This document shows, in pieces, positions 63,817 to 64,000 of a stretch of DNA of 64,000 nt. Position 1 is the stretch's first letter. Each line of letters begins with the position of its first letter. The position numbers and the translations under genes are program-made. The notes below the pieces were generated by a model. The model saw only the letters and a list, made by a program, of their open reading frames with translations. It searched no databases and had not been told where the DNA came from. This DNA comes from Apostichopus japonicus (taxonomy: Eukaryota > Echinodermata > Holothuroidea > Aspidochirotida > Stichopodidae): assembly GCF_037975245.1 (NCBI RefSeq), contig NC_092575.1, positions 18,430,841-18,494,840 on the forward strand. The letters are read 5' to 3'.

Positions 63817-64000
63817 TGGATTTATTCTTGTGTTTGTGTTTGCGATTAAGATCATTATAAAGATTGTTAGGATCGCTTATTAACATTATTAATTTATAGT
63901 AGAGTCAATTCGATTATTTCATCATTGTAGATGCTACTATTAACTTTTCATTTCTATTCTTAAGTTTTTCTTTCTTTTTTCTTTTTGGGGAGTCTCCTAC
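63817..64000 (+). mobile_element. Probable LINE 3' untranslated tail
   Basis: AT-rich, stop-filled sequence directly after the LINE stop codon, reaching the window edge. No terminal repeat or poly-A tail is visible before the end, so the 3' boundary is not in view. Confidence 0.4.

Overview
The window looks like invertebrate animal nuclear DNA. The support is spliced GT-AG exons, hAT-type DNA transposons, a LINE tail and AT-rich introns. The style of the repeats fits a marine deuterostome such as an echinoderm, but this is an impression and not a demonstrated assignment. There are no prokaryotic genes, operons or CRISPR loci.

Positions 1-49190 are one uninterrupted head-to-tail satellite array with a 156-bp period: 315 complete monomers from position 6 to 49142, with a partial monomer at each end. 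The left end lies outside the window. Only two length changes occur in 49 kb, a 2-bp loss near 5934 and a 1-bp loss near 10042. Because 156 is divisible by 3 and one frame of the monomer has no stop, the array forms giant apparent open frames, one of 39 kb. I treat these as by-products of the period. The monomer carries a tRNA-like half with a Pol III A-box-like and a B-box-like element. The last, diverged monomer at the right edge (49143 to about 49290) keeps both boxes better, which suggests the satellite grew from a tRNA-derived SINE or tRNA pseudogene. Single-base variants lie in long runs, and one 12-monomer block (1872 bp) is tandemly duplicated at 2190-5933.

From 49291 to 52698 is unique-looking DNA with a short decayed hAT derivative (51656-52170). 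From 52699 to 59393 lie four exons on the + strand, with matching phases, that encode the first 109 residues of a protein I recognise as ANKRD27 (VARP), a Rab21 exchange factor and endosomal sorting adaptor. The rest of the gene must lie beyond the window. Its introns hold a minisatellite, AT-rich tracts and small palindromes.

From about 59600 to 64000, presumably within or beyond the next ANKRD27 intron, is a nest of mobile-element remains. A GC-rich retroelement-like segment with internal tandem duplications is interrupted by a 1394-bp hAT-like element with 13/14 matching terminal inverted repeats and an identical 8-bp target duplication (61879-63272). After it comes the decayed 3' end of a LINE reverse-transcriptase frame (63481-63816).
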